Shown here piece after piece: positions 35,888 through 44,930 of a DNA stretch of 64,000 bases. Where the stretch lies: the NCBI RefSeq assembly GCF_014651855.1, contig NZ_BMXR01000005.1, positions 71,471 to 135,470 of the forward strand, in the 5' to 3' direction. The position numbers and the translations under genes are program-made. Source of the stretch: Saccharospirillum salsuginis (GTDB taxonomy: Bacteria; Pseudomonadota; Gammaproteobacteria; Pseudomonadales; Natronospirillaceae). Below the pieces are notes generated by a model. That model did no database searches. It was not told the DNA's origin and saw nothing but the letters and a program-made list of their open reading frames with translations. The number at the start of each line of letters is the position of its first letter. The stretch's first letter is position 1.

Positions 35888-36799
35888 TCAATCGGCACGG
35901 TCGGCGGTGTTCAGAAAGTCGCGCAGGATAGCAAAGGTCTCCTCCGGCCGCTCCGCCTGCGGATAATGCCCCGCCCCGTCGATCATGGCCATCTCGCCGT
36001 TCAGACGCTGGCTGATCCACTCCGCTTCGGCCTTGGCATCGTCGTAGTCCGGGTCTTTACTGCCCATGATCACCAGCGACGGCTGTTTCACCTGATCCAA
36101 CCGGCGCTCCACGGCCGCGTCGTTGCGGTCGATCATCGCCTTCACCGCCTGAAAGCGCCCCGGTTCGGACAGGTTCGCTTTCAAATCCCGCTGATAGGCT
36201 TCGTAGTCCGCCGGTGTCGCGCCGGTGAACAGGGTGCTGTGGTACCAGGCCCAGGACCGCACCTTCCAGGGGCCATTGAACAGCACGCCCATGGTCATGC
36301 GCATCATCAACGGGGGCTTGCCATAGTCCCGCACGAAGGGGCCGATCATCACGATGCGGTTCACCCGCTCCGGCCGTTCGGTCGCCATCCAGGTCGCCAC
36401 GCCCGCACTGAAGGAGTTGCCCACGACCGTGGCCGATTCGGCCCCGAGTTCATCCAGCAACGCCAGCATACCCTCGGCCACGGTGGCGGTTTGATAGTCC
36501 GGCCAGTCGGTGCCGGAATCCCCATGGCCCGGCAGATCGACACTCGCGACCCGGTAGCCCGCCTCCGCCAGTTTCGGCGCAAGAAAGCGGTAACTCTGGC
36601 GCAGATCCCCCAAGCCCGGCAGCAGCAGGACCAGGGGACCGGAACCCTGTAGTTCGTAGGCGATGGTACCTTGGGTGGTGGTCAGTCGATTCACGGTGAT
36701 GTCCTCCTCGGTGGAAGCCCGGGCAACTTGCCAGGCGGCGATCAGGATGGGCAGCAGACAATAAACAACCCAGTGGCGGGAGCCGGACGGGAATATCAT
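35888..36799 (-). CDS. exported alpha/beta hydrolase
   Basis: 303 residues with an N-terminal hydrophobic signal (VVYCLLPILIAAWQVARAS), so probably periplasmic or membrane-tethered. The alpha/beta hydrolase core shows LLLPGLGDLRQSYRFLAP (oxyanion region), DLPGHGDSG, the nucleophile elbow GNSFSAG, an acid near GSKDPDYDD and the catalytic histidine in GAGHYPQAERPE. Substrate unknown. First gene of a two-gene operon with the TetR regulator. Confidence 0.87.
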   Translation of the reverse strand: MIFPSGSRHWVVYCLLPILIAAWQVARASTEEDITVNRLTTTQGTIAYELQGSGPLVLLLPGLGDLRQSYRFLAPKLAEAGYRVASVDLPGHGDSGTDWPDYQTATVAEGMLALLDELGAESATVVGNSFSAGVATWMATERPERVNRIVMIGPFVRDYGKPPLMMRMTMGVLFNGPWKVRSWAWYHSTLFTGATPADYEAYQRDLKANLSEPGRFQAVKAMIDRNDAAVERRLDQVKQPSLVIMGSKDPDYDDAKAEAEWISQRLNGEMAMIDGAGHYPQAERPEETFAILRDFLNTADRAD

Positions 36800-36812
36800 G
36801 GAAGCTACCTCT

Positions 36813-36830
36813 ATTAGCCATTTAACTAAT
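36813..36830. promoter_or_regulatory. candidate TetR operator
   Basis: ATTAG-N8-CTAAT inverted repeat 13 bases upstream of the hydrolase start. It overlaps an A/T-rich likely promoter region. Assignment to the TetR protein of the operon is inference from position. Confidence 0.35.
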
Positions 36831-36914
36831 ACCTATAGTCTATCAGCTAACTTGAATAGAAAATAGCCAAAAGTCACTTTGTGATGGGTTTCCCCACTGT
36901 CTCGACCGGGAAAA

Positions 36915-36957
36915 ACTATATATTGACAGACAAACCTCGTTCGACCACCATATGTGG
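36915..36957. promoter_or_regulatory. probable NrdR box pair over the nrd promoter
   Basis: ACTATATATTGA (36915-36926) is a close match to the NrdR box consensus (acaCwATATATwGtgt). A weaker partner, CCACCATATGTGG (36945-36957), has its centre about 31 bases away, one of the spacings known for NrdR pairs. TTGACA (36923-36928) overlaps the first box and could be the -35 element. NrdR represses ribonucleotide reductase operons when dATP is plentiful. Confidence 0.45.
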
Positions 36958-36983
36958 GCTTTTGGTGAACCGGCGCCTAACAT

Positions 36984-37190
36984 ATCGGTGTCGGTCTTAA
37001 AAGGGAATTCGGTGCGGTTTGTGATGGTTTTTGCCACGAACCCAGTCCGAAGCTGCCCCCGCAACTGTAAGTCGTGCCACCGTGTACGTACCCACTGGAT
37101 CGTCGCATCCGGGAAGGGACACGGGCCGGGCCGATGCTCCTGATAAGAGCCGGCTCCACGACAAGCCAGGAGACCTGCCAGAAAGCACCC
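36984..37190 (+). ncRNA. cobalamin (B12) riboswitch
   Basis: Conserved elements occur in order: GTCGGTCTTAAAAGGGAATT(C)GGTG, the B12 box equivalent GAAGCTGCCCCCGCAACTG with TAAGTCG, CCACTGG, GGGAAGG, and the 3' pairing element GCCAGGAGACCTGCC. The leader is about 320 bases and ends at the GTG start of nrdA. Known logic: B12 turns off the B12-independent reductase when a B12-dependent class II enzyme can work. Confidence 0.93.
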
Positions 37191-37302
37191 ACATACTTTT
37201 CGCAACGGGCGGGGTGACCTGTGCGGGTAGCCTGCGGCCAAGGCAACGGCCCGCGCTTACCTGTGTTTTTGCTCCGCTCCTTGCTCGGCGGAGGAAGCGC
37301 AC

Positions 37303-39570
37303 GTGAACACATCGACCATCGCAGTGGCCAAGCGCGGCGGGCACTCGGAACCACTGAACCTCGACAAGATCCACAAAGTTCTCAACTGGGCGGCCGAAGG
37401 GCTCGACTCGGTGTCCGTCTCCCAGGTGGAACTCAAGGCCCAGCTCCAGTTCCACGACGGCATCAGCACCAGCGACATCCACGAAACCCTGATCAAGGCC
37501 GCGGCGGACCTGATTGACCAAGACACCCCGGACTACCAATACCTGGCCGCACGCCTGGCCATTTTCCACCTGCGCAAACGCGCCTACGGCCAATTCGAGC
37601 CGCCCAGACTGCGCGACCACGTCGAGATGATGGTGGAAGCCGGCCGCTACGACAGCCACCTGTTCACCGACTATTCCGAAGCCGACTATGAGGCGATGGA
37701 AGGCTTCCTGCGCCACGAGCGGGACCTGAACTTCAGCTACGCGGCTGTAAAACAGCTCGAAGGCAAATACCTGGTGCAAAACCGGGTGAGCGGCGAGATT
37801 TACGAGTCCCCCCAGTTTTTGTACATCCTGATCGCCGCGAGTTTGTTCTCGAACTACCCGCGCGAGACCCGGCTCGATTTCATCCAGCGGTTTTATGAAG
37901 CCGTCTCCACCTTCAAGCTCTCGCTGCCGACGCCGGTGATGTCCGGCGTGCGCACGCCGACGCGCCAGTTCAGCTCCTGCGTGCTGATCGAGAGCGACGA
38001 CAGCCTGGATTCGATCAACGCCACCTCCGCCGCCATCGTCCGCTACGTGAGCCAGCGCGCCGGCATCGGCGTCAACGCCGGCCGCATTCGCGCCATCGGC
38101 TCGCCGATTCGGGGCGGCGCGGCCTTCCACACCGGCTGCATCCCCTTCTACAAACACTTCCAGTCCGCCGTGAAGTGCTGCTCCCAGGGCGGCGTGCGCG
38201 GCGGCGCGGCCACCCTCTTCTACCCGCTGTGGCACCTGGAAGTGGAAAGCCTGATGGTGCTGAAAAACAACCGCGGCACCGAAGACAACCGCGTGCGCCA
38301 ACTCGACTACGGCGTGCAGCTGAACCGCCTGATGTACACCCGGCTGATCAAGAACCAGCACATCACCTTGTTCAGCCCGTCCGACGTGCCGGACCTGTAC
38401 GACGCCTTCTTCGACGACCAGGAACGCTTCGAACAGCTCTACGCCGAGTACGAACAGCGCGACGACATTCGCAAGCAGCAGATCCCGGCCGTGGAACTGT
38501 TCTCCATCCTGTTGCAGGAGCGCGCCTCCACCGGCCGCATCTACATTCAGAATGTCGACCACTGCAACACCCACGGCGCCTTCGACCCGAAACAGGCCCC
38601 GGTGCGCCAGAGCAACCTGTGCATGGAGATTACTCTGCCGACCAAGCCGTTGAACGACATCAACGACGAGAACGGCGAGATCGCCCTGTGCACCCTGGCC
38701 GCGTTCAACCTCGGCGCCATCGACAACCTGGACGAACTGGAACCGCTGGCCGAACTGATTGTCCGCGCGCTCGACAGCCTGCTCGACTACCAGGACTACC
38801 CGGTGAAAGCCGCCGAAATCGGCTCCATGAAACGCCGCACCCTGGGCATCGGCGTCATCAACTACGCCTACTACCTCGCCAAGCACGGCGTGCGCTATTC
38901 CGACAATTCCGCCGTCGACCTGACCCACCAGGCGTTCGAAGCCATGCAGTACTACCTGCTCAAGGCCTCCAACGAACTGGCGCGCGAATTCGGCGCCTGC
39001 CCCGGCTTCAACGAGACACAATACGCCAGCGGCCAACTGCCGATCGACCACTACAAAAAAGACCTCGACAAGATCTGCACCACCGAACTGCAGCTCGACT
39101 GGGACAGCCTGCGCGAGTCCATCCAGCGTGACGGCCTGCGCAACTCCACACTGACCGCGCTAATGCCCTCGGAGACCTCATCGCAAATCGCCAACGCCAC
39201 CAACGGCATTGAACCGCCGCGCAGCCTGGTGAGCGTGAAAACCTCCAAAGACGGCGTCCTGAAACAGGTTGTGCCCAACATCACCGAACTGAAAGACCAG
39301 TACGAACTGCTGTGGCAACAAGCCGACAACACCGGCTACCTGAACCTCGTGGGCGTGATGCAGAAATTCGTCGACCAGGCCATCTCCGCCAACACCCACT
39401 ACGACCCGACCCGGTTCGAAGGCGGCAAAGTACCCATGCAACAACTGATCTCCGACCTGCTCACCGCCTACAAACTCGGCGTAAAAACCCTCTACTACCA
39501 CAACACCCGAGACGGCGCCGGCGAAGACATGAACGAAGACGACTGCGCCAGCGGCGCCTGCAAAATCTAA
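37303..39570 (+). CDS. nrdA: class Ia ribonucleoside-diphosphate reductase, alpha subunit
   Basis: 755 residues starting at GTG with GGAGGA 7 bases upstream. N-terminal ATP-cone (VAKRGGHSEPLNLDKIHKVL) gives dATP control. Active-site features: cysteine near 226 (RQFSSCVLIESDD), the N-x-C-x-E block near 438-442 (SNLCMEITLP), the second redox cysteine near 462 (IALCTLAAFN), and the C-terminal shuttle pair CASGACKI. It reduces ribonucleotides to deoxyribonucleotides with NrdB. Controlled by the cobalamin riboswitch and probably NrdR upstream. nrdB follows after a 187-base spacer with two repeats. Confidence 0.97.
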   Translation: MNTSTIAVAKRGGHSEPLNLDKIHKVLNWAAEGLDSVSVSQVELKAQLQFHDGISTSDIHETLIKAAADLIDQDTPDYQYLAARLAIFHLRKRAYGQFEPPRLRDHVEMMVEAGRYDSHLFTDYSEADYEAMEGFLRHERDLNFSYAAVKQLEGKYLVQNRVSGEIYESPQFLYILIAASLFSNYPRETRLDFIQRFYEAVSTFKLSLPTPVMSGVRTPTRQFSSCVLIESDDSLDSINATSAAIVRYVSQRAGIGVNAGRIRAIGSPIRGGAAFHTGCIPFYKHFQSAVKCCSQGGVRGGAATLFYPLWHLEVESLMVLKNNRGTEDNRVRQLDYGVQLNRLMYTRLIKNQHITLFSPSDVPDLYDAFFDDQERFEQLYAEYEQRDDIRKQQIPAVELFSILLQERASTGRIYIQNVDHCNTHGAFDPKQAPVRQSNLCMEITLPTKPLNDINDENGEIALCTLAAFNLGAIDNLDELEPLAELIVRALDSLLDYQDYPVKAAEIGSMKRRTLGIGVINYAYYLAKHGVRYSDNSAVDLTHQAFEAMQYYLLKASNELAREFGACPGFNETQYASGQLPIDHYKKDLDKICTTELQLDWDSLRESIQRDGLRNSTLTALMPSETSSQIANATNGIEPPRSLVSVKTSKDGVLKQVVPNITELKDQYELLWQQADNTGYLNLVGVMQKFVDQAISANTHYDPTRFEGGKVPMQQLISDLLTAYKLGVKTLYYHNTRDGAGEDMNEDDCASGACKI

Positions 39571-39620
39571 AGGCTGGCAAATACCCAACCCGCAATACAA
39601 ATGACGTATTGCGGTACCCC

Positions 39621-39729
39621 GTAGGGCGGAAGAGCGACAGCGACATCCGCCACTACCAAACCACGACACCAAACGACAAACACTATTGTGGTGCTACTGT
39701 AGGGCGGAAGAGCGACAGCGTTATCCGCC
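39621..39729 (+). repeat. two direct GTAGGGCGGAAGAG repeats in the nrdA-nrdB spacer
   Basis: GTAGGGCGGAAGAGCGACAG...ATCCGCC at 39621-39651 and 39699-39729, in the same orientation. The units carry GGCGGA/TCCGCC in place of GGCAGA/TCTGCC, a compensated change that keeps the palindrome and indicates selection on the folded form. Confidence 0.82.
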
Positions 39730-39757
39730 ATCATTCAACCAAGACACCGGAAACGCC

Positions 39758-40882
39758 ATGAGCTACCAGACCTTCAACCAACGCGACTTCAACACCTTCA
39801 CCCAACCCATGTTCTTCGGCGAAACCGTCAACGTCGCCCGCTACGACCAACAAAAATACCCCATCTTCGAAAAACTGATCGAAAAACAACTCTCCTTCTT
39901 CTGGCGCCCGGAAGAAGTCGACCTCTCCCGCGACCGCAAAGACTTCATCGCCCTACCCGACCACGAGCAACACATCTTCCTGAGCAACCTCAAATACCAA
40001 ACCCTGCTCGACAGCGTGCAAGGCCGTTCCCCCAACGTCGCCCTGCTGCCCATAGTCTCCCTGCCCGAACTGGAAACCTGGATCGAGACCTGGGCGTTCA
40101 GCGAGACCATTCACTCGCGCTCCTACACCCACATCATGCGCAACGTGCTGACCGAACCGGGCGCCGTGTTCGACGACATCGTCACCAACCCGGCCATCGT
40201 CGAGCGTGCCACCTCGGTGACCCGCTACTACGACGAACTGATTGAAGCCACCCAGCACTTCCAGACCCAATCGGCCGAATGGCAAAACGGAGATGAAGGC
40301 CGCATCGCCCTGCGCCGCCTGAAACGCCTGCTGTACCGCACCATGGTCTCCGTCAACGTGCTCGAAGCCATCCGCTTCTACGTCAGCTTCGCCTGCAGCT
40401 TCGCCTTCGCCGAGCGCTCGAAAATGGAAGGTAATGCCAAGATCATCCGCCTGATCGCCCGCGACGAAGCTCTGCACCTGACCGGCACCCAGCACATGCT
40501 CAACCTGATGGCCCAGGGCCAGGACGACCCGGAAATGGCCGAGATTGCGCGCGAAGAACGCGACACCGTGGTCGAGATATTCCGGGAAGCCGCCCGCCAG
40601 GAAAAAGACTGGGCCGCCTACCTGTTCAAAGACGGCTCCATGATCGGCCTGAACACCGACATCCTCGGCCAGTACGTGGACCACATCACCGACCAGCGCC
40701 TCACCGCGCTCGGCTTCGAACCTCTGTTCGGCCAACCCAAAAACCCCCTGCCGTGGATGGACGCCTGGCTGCAAAGCGACAGCGTGCAAGTGGCCCCGCA
40801 GGAAACCGAGATTACCACCTACCTGGTGGGCGCCATCCAAAGTGAGGTGGACACCGGCGCCCTGGAAGACTTCGAGCTGTGA
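39758..40882 (+). CDS. nrdB: class Ia ribonucleoside-diphosphate reductase, beta subunit
   Basis: 374 residues. It carries the diiron-tyrosyl radical cofactor: Y123 ([11 protein letters not shown]), iron ligands in PDHEQHIF and [12 protein letters not shown], and [19 protein letters not shown]. The start at ATG 39758 matches E. coli NrdB. An upstream in-frame extension would cover the repeat. The stop overlaps the ferredoxin start (GTGA). Confidence 0.97.
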   Translation: MSYQTFNQRDFNTFTQPMFFGETVNVARYDQQKYPIFEKLIEKQLSFFWRPEEVDLSRDRKDFIALPDHEQHIFLSNLKYQTLLDSVQGRSPNVALLPIVSLPELETWIETWAFSETIHSRSYTHIMRNVLTEPGAVFDDIVTNPAIVERATSVTRYYDELIEATQHFQTQSAEWQNGDEGRIALRRLKRLLYRTMVSVNVLEAIRFYVSFACSFAFAERSKMEGNAKIIRLIARDEALHLTGTQHMLNLMAQGQDDPEMAEIAREERDTVVEIFREAARQEKDWAAYLFKDGSMIGLNTDILGQYVDHITDQRLTALGFEPLFGQPKNPLPWMDAWLQSDSVQVAPQETEITTYLVGAIQSEVDTGALEDFEL

Positions 40883-41166
40883 CCGAAACCACCCGCCCCC
40901 CACACACAAAGGACAACAGCACAACGGACGCCCGCCGCGTCACCCTCTTCCCCGAACGCGGCGTGACCGTGCTGCAGCAACTGGAGCGCAAAGGCTACCG
41001 CATCCCCTTCCAATGCCGGGAGGGGTACTGCGGCGCGTGCCGGATGACGCTGATTAAAGGGCGGGTGGAGTACCCCGAGGAGCCGTTGGCGTTCCGCGGG
41101 GCGAATGAGGTGTTGGCGTGCAGTTGTAAGGTGGTTGTGGATGTGACGGTGGAGTTTCGGGGGTAA
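40879..41166 (+). CDS. yfaE: YfaE-type 2Fe-2S ferredoxin for NrdB cofactor maintenance
   Basis: 95 residues beginning with GTG inside the nrdB stop. The plant-type cluster motif is [11 protein letters not shown] with the last cysteine in LACSC. YfaE feeds electrons to the diiron centre of NrdB for radical repair. Placement after nrdAB is the classical arrangement. The last gene before the base composition drops. Confidence 0.93.
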   Translation: MTETTRPPHTKDNSTTDARRVTLFPERGVTVLQQLERKGYRIPFQCREGYCGACRMTLIKGRVEYPEEPLAFRGANEVLACSCKVVVDVTVEFRG

Positions 41167-41597
41167 CTGTATATCCCCACAGGGCGGACACGGACGACAC
41201 CTTTGAGCACACAGAGGTTGATGCCGATCACAAAACAGGCTACACATAGACACAGGAGGCGAACAATCGCCCACAACCCGACCTGTTGGTGTGCCCTGTA
41301 ACCGGCCCGGCGGTAGCGTGGTTAAAAGTAAAATCGGTGCGGCTTTTTTAAGACCAGTGTATACTATATACCCTCTCTTCTCCTAGGTGATCCGATACGT
41401 CTGGATAGCCCGCTGGACAGAAAGCTTCAATAACATAATCAACCTGGTCTAAGATACTACTTGAAAACCAAGTTCCTCTGACCAGCAACCCCAGATATAT
41501 TTCGGGGTTCTCGACATTTGAGAAGGTTTTTAAGCAATTGGTAGTCACCATGTAGGCAGACATTCTCTGCTAAAAGGCTTCAGGGGTAACTCACCAT
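41167..41597. other. spacer at the left border of the AT-rich island
   Basis: The first 150 bases still resemble the core genome. From about 41340 the sequence becomes AT-rich. A 71-codon frame on the minus strand (41348-41563, starting MSAYMVTTNCLKTF) could be a small gene or fragment, but it has no good ribosome site and I do not recognise it. I see no integrase, tRNA or attachment repeat at this border. Confidence 0.4.
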
Positions 41598-42374
41598 ATG
41601 GTATCCAAAAAAAGATCTTGCGCATTCTGCGGTGAACAGAACAACTTAACTAGAGAGCACATTTTTCCTAATGGCGTAATCCGAACATATGAAGAAGCCC
41701 TACTGTCATTAAATGATAAATCGGACAGGTATTTCAAGGCTGACTTAGTAGTTAAGGACGTATGTGAGTCATGTAATAACGGCGCTCTTTCTGTAATTGA
41801 TGGTTATTTTGTGAAATTATTTGAAAGCCATATGCACCCTCCTCTCTTGCCTGGAGATAGTGCTGAGTTTGAATTTAATTACAACTACCTTCTCAGAGAG
41901 CTATTGAAAATATCGTACAATTCAGCGCGAGCTTCAGCTGATGGGTTTAGAGCTGTAGCAGCCTTAAGAAAATATGTCCCGTACATATTAGGGAACGTTA
42001 GTTACACTCCAGATGTCATATTGAGACTTCAAATTGTTACATCATCAAAACGATTCAATACTCATACAAACCAAATAGACGGAACCATGGATGCGGAGTT
42101 ACTTCGTAGTTGTAAAATTAGCTATAATGGTCCTCAACACTCCAATTTCATGATCCGATTAATTGCATTAAATAGCTTTTGGTTTTACTTAATTATTCCG
42201 CTCAAATCTGTTTCCTCCTCAAAGAAAGAGACTTTCATAAATGGGTTCAAGGACAATATTCGGCTCAGTGGAGTACCAATTAATAGCACTATGGACTTTG
42301 TCAGCATCCCCAAAGAAAAAACAACATATATGCATCCCGGTTTGCTAGAAAGCATGAGTAGAAAGCATGTATAA
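41598..42374 (+). CDS. HNH-type endonuclease
   Basis: 258 residues. The N-terminus has a zinc-ribbon HNH pattern: C8-x2-C11 (CAFCGEQ), REHIFP with H21, and C56-x2-C59-N60-N61 (CESCNNG). This arrangement is common in defence-island nucleases. The rest, about 190 residues, is an unrecognised alpha/beta region that may sense or bind a partner. Low GC and A/T-rich codons indicate transfer. It is the first clear gene of the island, 73 bases before the DUF3223 gene on the same strand. Confidence 0.75.
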   Translation: MVSKKRSCAFCGEQNNLTREHIFPNGVIRTYEEALLSLNDKSDRYFKADLVVKDVCESCNNGALSVIDGYFVKLFESHMHPPLLPGDSAEFEFNYNYLLRELLKISYNSARASADGFRAVAALRKYVPYILGNVSYTPDVILRLQIVTSSKRFNTHTNQIDGTMDAELLRSCKISYNGPQHSNFMIRLIALNSFWFYLIIPLKSVSSSKKETFINGFKDNIRLSGVPINSTMDFVSIPKEKTTYMHPGLLESMSRKHV

Positions 42375-42447
42375 AAAGTCGCTCCAGTGATGGGTGCAAA
42401 ACGACCGTTAACCACTAACATGATAGCGATTTTTTTAGGAGAACCAA

Positions 42448-43101
42448 GTGGCCAAACCAATAGCATTTGGAACATATCAGTTTAGGACTAAGAAAAGTGC
42501 CATAGAAGAAGCTCGAAAAAGAATCAATCAGTACGGATCTGGCGAACGTCTTCGGCCGGATGATGAACATTTTTTTATTTCATTATTTACTCTACATTCT
42601 GAGTTCTCAAAAAAGAAAGGCATAGGTATCGAGTACATAACCGTAGAAAGGGACTTTCACAATAACCTTTGCCTTTATATTCACAGATTAGATGGTACAC
42701 ATACAGATTGTAGTTGGGTTCATTGCATACAGCCTGCTTCTCAGAAAACTATTGTCTCTATGGCATTTCGTAGAGCTGTAAAAGATATCATTATTGAATT
42801 CAAGAGCATCGCTTTGAACAAGGTAATTGTATGTCCAATTCTTGGAGTGAAGTTAACTTACGACAACAGTCATGTTTCTTATGCACCTCCTTCATTTGAC
42901 AACCTATTAAATAACTTTTTGCAAGAACGTCAAATCGATTTTGAGTCTGTTGCCTTAACAAACCCTAAGCCAAATGACACTGATCAGAGAGGTTTGATAA
43001 AAGATCAAGAATTACTGAAAGATTGGCGTTCTCATCATCAAAGTAATGCAAATTTACAATTGCTAAGCGCAGAAGCAAATTTGCGTAGGATAAAAAACTA
43101 G
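42448..43101 (+). CDS. DUF3223 (DCL-family) protein
   Basis: 217 residues from a GTG with AGGAG 7 bases upstream. The N-terminal 100 residues match the DCL/DUF3223 pattern: FGTYQFRTKKSAIEEARKRI, then DDEHFFISLFTLH, GIGIEYITVERD and a cysteine-containing segment (CSWVHCIQP). The plant DCL protein is linked to rRNA processing; bacterial members often sit beside HNH genes and mobile DNA. No catalytic motif is visible. Its role beside the HNH gene is unknown. Confidence 0.6.
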   Translation: MAKPIAFGTYQFRTKKSAIEEARKRINQYGSGERLRPDDEHFFISLFTLHSEFSKKKGIGIEYITVERDFHNNLCLYIHRLDGTHTDCSWVHCIQPASQKTIVSMAFRRAVKDIIIEFKSIALNKVIVCPILGVKLTYDNSHVSYAPPSFDNLLNNFLQERQIDFESVALTNPKPNDTDQRGLIKDQELLKDWRSHHQSNANLQLLSAEANLRRIKN

Positions 43102-43171
43102 CGAACGTATGCAGTAGGACTTAACACTAAGCTTCTCTACTCAGCATTGTGAGCCTTAAGAGGTCGATAGA

Positions 43172-43501
43172 ATGGCAACCATAGTAGATGGAATAATTAT
43201 AGGCGGAGCGGGCGGCGCAATTGCAGGGCTTACGGTGTGGCTGGTCCAGTACTCATACGAAAAGGTAACGCAACGAATTCACGCGAGACGAATTTTCACT
43301 TGGCTCAAAGCTAACACCGTAGCTAACCCTGATGAGGGAGATCAGTTCAAGTCCACGCGGGCTATAGCGAGCTGGAACAACCTCACGGAGGAAAGAGTCA
43401 GGTTTATATGCAGCATTGATAATAGAGTATTCTTGAGTACTGGACCGAATGAGGGCATGTGGGGAATATATGAACGGGTACCTCGCAGTGTCTACGAGTA
43501 G
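43172..43501 (+). CDS. small membrane-anchored protein, unknown
   Basis: 109 residues, GAGG site 9 bases before the ATG. The glycine-rich hydrophobic segment near residues 6-28 (GIIIGGAGGAIAGLTVWLV) predicts one membrane helix. The C-terminal 70 residues (RRIFTWLKANTV..., SWNNLTEERVRFICS) look like a small winged-helix fold. I do not recognise the family. It lies between the HNH/DUF3223 pair and the Hachiman genes in the same low-GC block. Confidence 0.55.
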   Translation: MATIVDGIIIGGAGGAIAGLTVWLVQYSYEKVTQRIHARRIFTWLKANTVANPDEGDQFKSTRAIASWNNLTEERVRFICSIDNRVFLSTGPNEGMWGIYERVPRSVYE

Positions 43502-44030
43502 CGTGGTGTTCAGGAGTTGCAATTAAGTCCCACAAACCCGAAAAAGTGGGGCTGTTGTTTATGACCATTACAAATCAGTAGGCATAGACGAATTTGGTAT
43601 ATTTCAACCACACAACGAGTTTATAGCTTCCTAAGTCTGGAGTGGAGTGAGTCTGTACGAATAAATGATCTTTTTATTCTTCCCGAGAGGAATAAGCCGG
43701 CTCTGTTCCATAAGATTCGGTTCGTAAGCGTATCTAACTATAAAGCGCCGCACAAATGTTTATTGAATAGTTTTTTTCTATAAATATGGTCAAGCGAACT
43801 TTAAAATAATTTGAAATTGAAATGCAAAGTGCGCCTGCACATATCATTAAAGCGCAGAGTTATGCAATTGAGCCTAGAAATAAATTGGAGTACCATGAAA
43901 ACTGCCGATCTATTTCTTCGCTTCCACAGCTAAACAGTGTTTACAACAATGGGCGCCCAAGTTATCCGACCGAGAAAAGCAAATGACCTCAATTTATTAA
44001 ATTGGAATCAGAGAAGACTGACAACAGCAT
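43502..44030. other. AT-rich spacer before hamA
   Basis: No gene that I can support. A hairpin AGTCCCAC / GTGGGGCT (43526-43553, with a 12-base loop) followed by a T-rich stretch could terminate the upstream genes. The remainder should hold the hamAB promoter; several A/T-rich candidates exist and none is clear. Confidence 0.4.
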
Positions 44031-44930
44031 ATGTCAAAAAAACTACAAACCCAACTGCAAAACGCCAACAAAATTAAAGCATTGCTAAAGAACGTAGATG
44101 TCGAGCACACATGTCCTAATGGCCAGAAGGTAGAGACGCTTCTAGTTTATCTCCCTATTTCTAATGGCAAAACAGACTATTCGGAATTTTTTGAGCTAAT
44201 AAGAACAGAGTTGCTTCATAATTTTGTTTTTTCATGCACTGAGATTGAAAAAAAGCTCGGAGTGAAAAGCAAGAAATCAAAGGAAGATCTATTTAACAAG
44301 GCAATTAGAAAGCTAAGTAAAAAAACTGCTCACGGAGAGCTCGGTGAACTAATAATATTCACATTGCTAGATGTCTATTTTGAAGCGCCAAAAATTTTAA
44401 GTAAGGTCTCTCAGAAATCAAATCCAAAGATGCCAGTCTTTGGAGCGGACGCTGTTCACGGGCAATTCACAGACGATGGGTTTATTTTATACTTAGGGGA
44501 GTCTAAATTATTTAAAAGTTTTAAATCTGCCGCAACAAAAGCAACTCAATCAATAGTGAACGCGAAGAGCAAGTATCAAGATGAACTTGATTTATTAGAT
44601 AGTTATCTTGATTTTCCAGGTATAGACGAAGAGACAGAACAGCGCTTATTAGAACTTCTTGATCCTTTTAACAACAAAGATATAGAAGAAAAAATTAAAT
44701 CGCCATGCTTTATTGGGTTTGCTGAACCTAAATTGATATCGACACCAAAATCCAATGAAGAATTTTTAACAGATTACAAAAATTTAGCTCAAGAGTATGT
44801 ATCATATTACTATTCAAAAGTGGAAGAAGGTGAAATGACAACAGAGGAAACACCTCTTCTATTGCTTCCATTTAGTGATATTGAAATGCTTGTTTCAGAT
44901 TTTATTGACCATATTGGTATAGAAAAATGA
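44031..44930 (+). CDS. hamA: HamA, Hachiman defence nuclease-like effector (DUF1837)
   Basis: 299 residues with the DUF1837 pattern: HGELGELIIFTLLDVYF (101-117), GADAVHGQF (138-146) and ILYLGESKLFKSF (152-164). D140, E157 and K159 form a PD-(D/E)xK-like active site, so it should be a nuclease. Hachiman is a two-gene anti-phage system in which HamA pairs with the helicase HamB; HamB senses aberrant DNA and releases HamA to degrade DNA and stop phage spread. The four-base overlap with the next gene and the DUF1837-plus-helicase order support the call. Low GC indicates transfer. Confidence 0.9.
   Translation: MSKKLQTQLQNANKIKALLKNVDVEHTCPNGQKVETLLVYLPISNGKTDYSEFFELIRTELLHNFVFSCTEIEKKLGVKSKKSKEDLFNKAIRKLSKKTAHGELGELIIFTLLDVYFEAPKILSKVSQKSNPKMPVFGADAVHGQFTDDGFILYLGESKLFKSFKSAATKATQSIVNAKSKYQDELDLLDSYLDFPGIDEETEQRLLELLDPFNNKDIEEKIKSPCFIGFAEPKLISTPKSNEEFLTDYKNLAQEYVSYYYSKVEEGEMTTEETPLLLLPFSDIEMLVSDFIDHIGIEK

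Noticed and set aside
36997..39051. 684-codon open frame on the minus strand
   Set aside because: Antisense to nrdA and to the cobalamin riboswitch; long only because of GC-rich third positions.
41348..41563. 71-codon minus-strand frame at the island border
   Set aside because: No ribosome site or recognisable similarity; described only as spacer content.
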